Below are positions 42,263 to 42,620 of a stretch of DNA of 42,620 nt, one piece after another (positions within the stretch are counted from its first letter, which is position 1; every line of letters begins with the position of its first letter). The stretch covers positions 1 through 42,620 of the forward strand of contig SFVH01000010.1 in assembly GCA_004561555.1 (NCBI GenBank), in the 5' to 3' direction. The notes beneath the pieces were generated by a model. It saw only the letters and a list, made by a program, of their open reading frames with translations. It had not been told where the DNA came from and made no database searches. The translations under genes and the position numbers were made by a program. This DNA is from a bacterium (GTDB taxonomy: Bacteria; Bacteroidota; Bacteroidia; Bacteroidales; Muribaculaceae).

Positions 42263-42620
42263 TTACCTTTTTAAGAAAGCCTTCAACGAAATCGTTGATA
42301 TACCGAGTATTTTAGATTTCAACTGTAAACCATTGTCAGACGTAAGCATAATTGGATTCTGTTCTTTATACTTTAATGCGGTTGATAAGATCATATTGTC
42401 AGGTGAACGTTTATCAAAGTCATCTGGCAATAAAGAAGCATCTGCGAATTCGTATAAAATCTCATGTTGTGACTCATTATTAAGATTGCGTAAAGCCTTC
42501 TCTGCGTTTTGTCTTCGTTCTTCAGTTAATTTGATTTTCATCTTATCGAGTTCATCCGTCACCTTTGCAGACAAGATGATAGGATACTTTCTGTCAATCT
42601 TAGAAATAATATCGGGATAG
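42263..42620 (-). CDS. PIN-domain protein, C-terminal part (cut by window edge)
   Basis: The frame is open to the right edge of the window, so the N-terminus is missing. The visible 118 residues include VTDELDKMK, a helical middle, and PDNMILSTALKYKEQNPIML followed by TSDNGLQLKSKILGI. This matches the second half of PIN domains, where Asp residues of the type DxxILxTA and TxD bind the metal of the nuclease. PIN proteins are often toxins of toxin-antitoxin pairs, or RNA-processing enzymes. The N-terminal Asp is outside the window, so activity cannot be judged. Confidence 0.65.
   Translation of the reverse strand, partial: YPDIISKIDRKYPIILSAKVTDELDKMKIKLTEERRQNAEKALRNLNNESQHEILYEFADASLLPDDFDKRSPDNMILSTALKYKEQNPIMLTSDNGLQLKSKILGISTISLKAFLKR

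Noticed and set aside
1..42620. CRISPR array
   Set aside because: No set of regularly spaced direct repeats of 23-47 nt was found; the only tandem arrays have units of 12 and 16 bp.

Overview
The window looks like a chromosomal segment of a member of the Bacteroidales, probably a gut Muribaculaceae-type organism (family is inference). Evidence: Bacteroidota promoters of the form TTTG-N19-21-TAnnTTTG in front of many genes, the gene sets porQ-cmk-ispH, pdxJ-exbB-exbD-tonB and ricT-gldH, DUF4468 and SusE/F-like secreted proteins, and a type IX secretion sorting domain.

Left part (1-19.4 kb), mostly housekeeping: the tail of a DsrE-like gene; a membrane GT2 glycosyltransferase that lacks the usual DxD; a minus-strand pdxJ and TonB-energising set (exbB, exbD, tonB) divergent from NAD kinase; a 1200-residue exported protein with three SusE/F-like repeats and a C-terminal sorting domain; an Lrp/AsnC regulator divergent from a Cof-type HAD phosphatase; a coiled-coil gene, a probable 6S-like RNA and RNase Y; then a tight run ricT, gldH, HAD hydrolase, M24 aminopeptidase, CCA-adding enzyme, followed by an HU/IHF protein and a 29-residue basic ribosomal-type protein.

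Middle (19.4-38.5 kb): RNase E/G with a strong leader hairpin; a roughly 380-nt structured leader in front of three exported-protein genes; a two-gene zinc-type ABC operon without a permease; a second Lrp/AsnC regulator with an inositol-phosphatase family enzyme; a BamA/TamA-like porin; thymidine kinase; an exported M3 peptidase with a dicarboxylate/amino-acid symporter; and a minus-strand series porQ, cmk, ispH, Crp/Fnr regulator, copper ATPase, thioredoxin-like lipoprotein. PorQ and the sorting domain of the 1200-residue protein belong to the same secretion pathway.

Right part (38.5-42.6 kb), accessory: two tRNA genes (Pro-CGG, Met-CAT) with clear promoters and terminators, flanked on the left by a decayed reverse-transcriptase fragment and on the right by a dead IS1182-like element, then an AT-rich minus-strand cassette of two unrecognised proteins (one membrane-anchored) and a PIN-domain protein cut by the window edge.

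The most promising unexplained items are the structured leader at 21.3-21.7 kb, whose first hairpin shares a 21-nt core with a second hairpin at 23.9 kb, the reverse-transcriptase relic, and the right-hand cassette.
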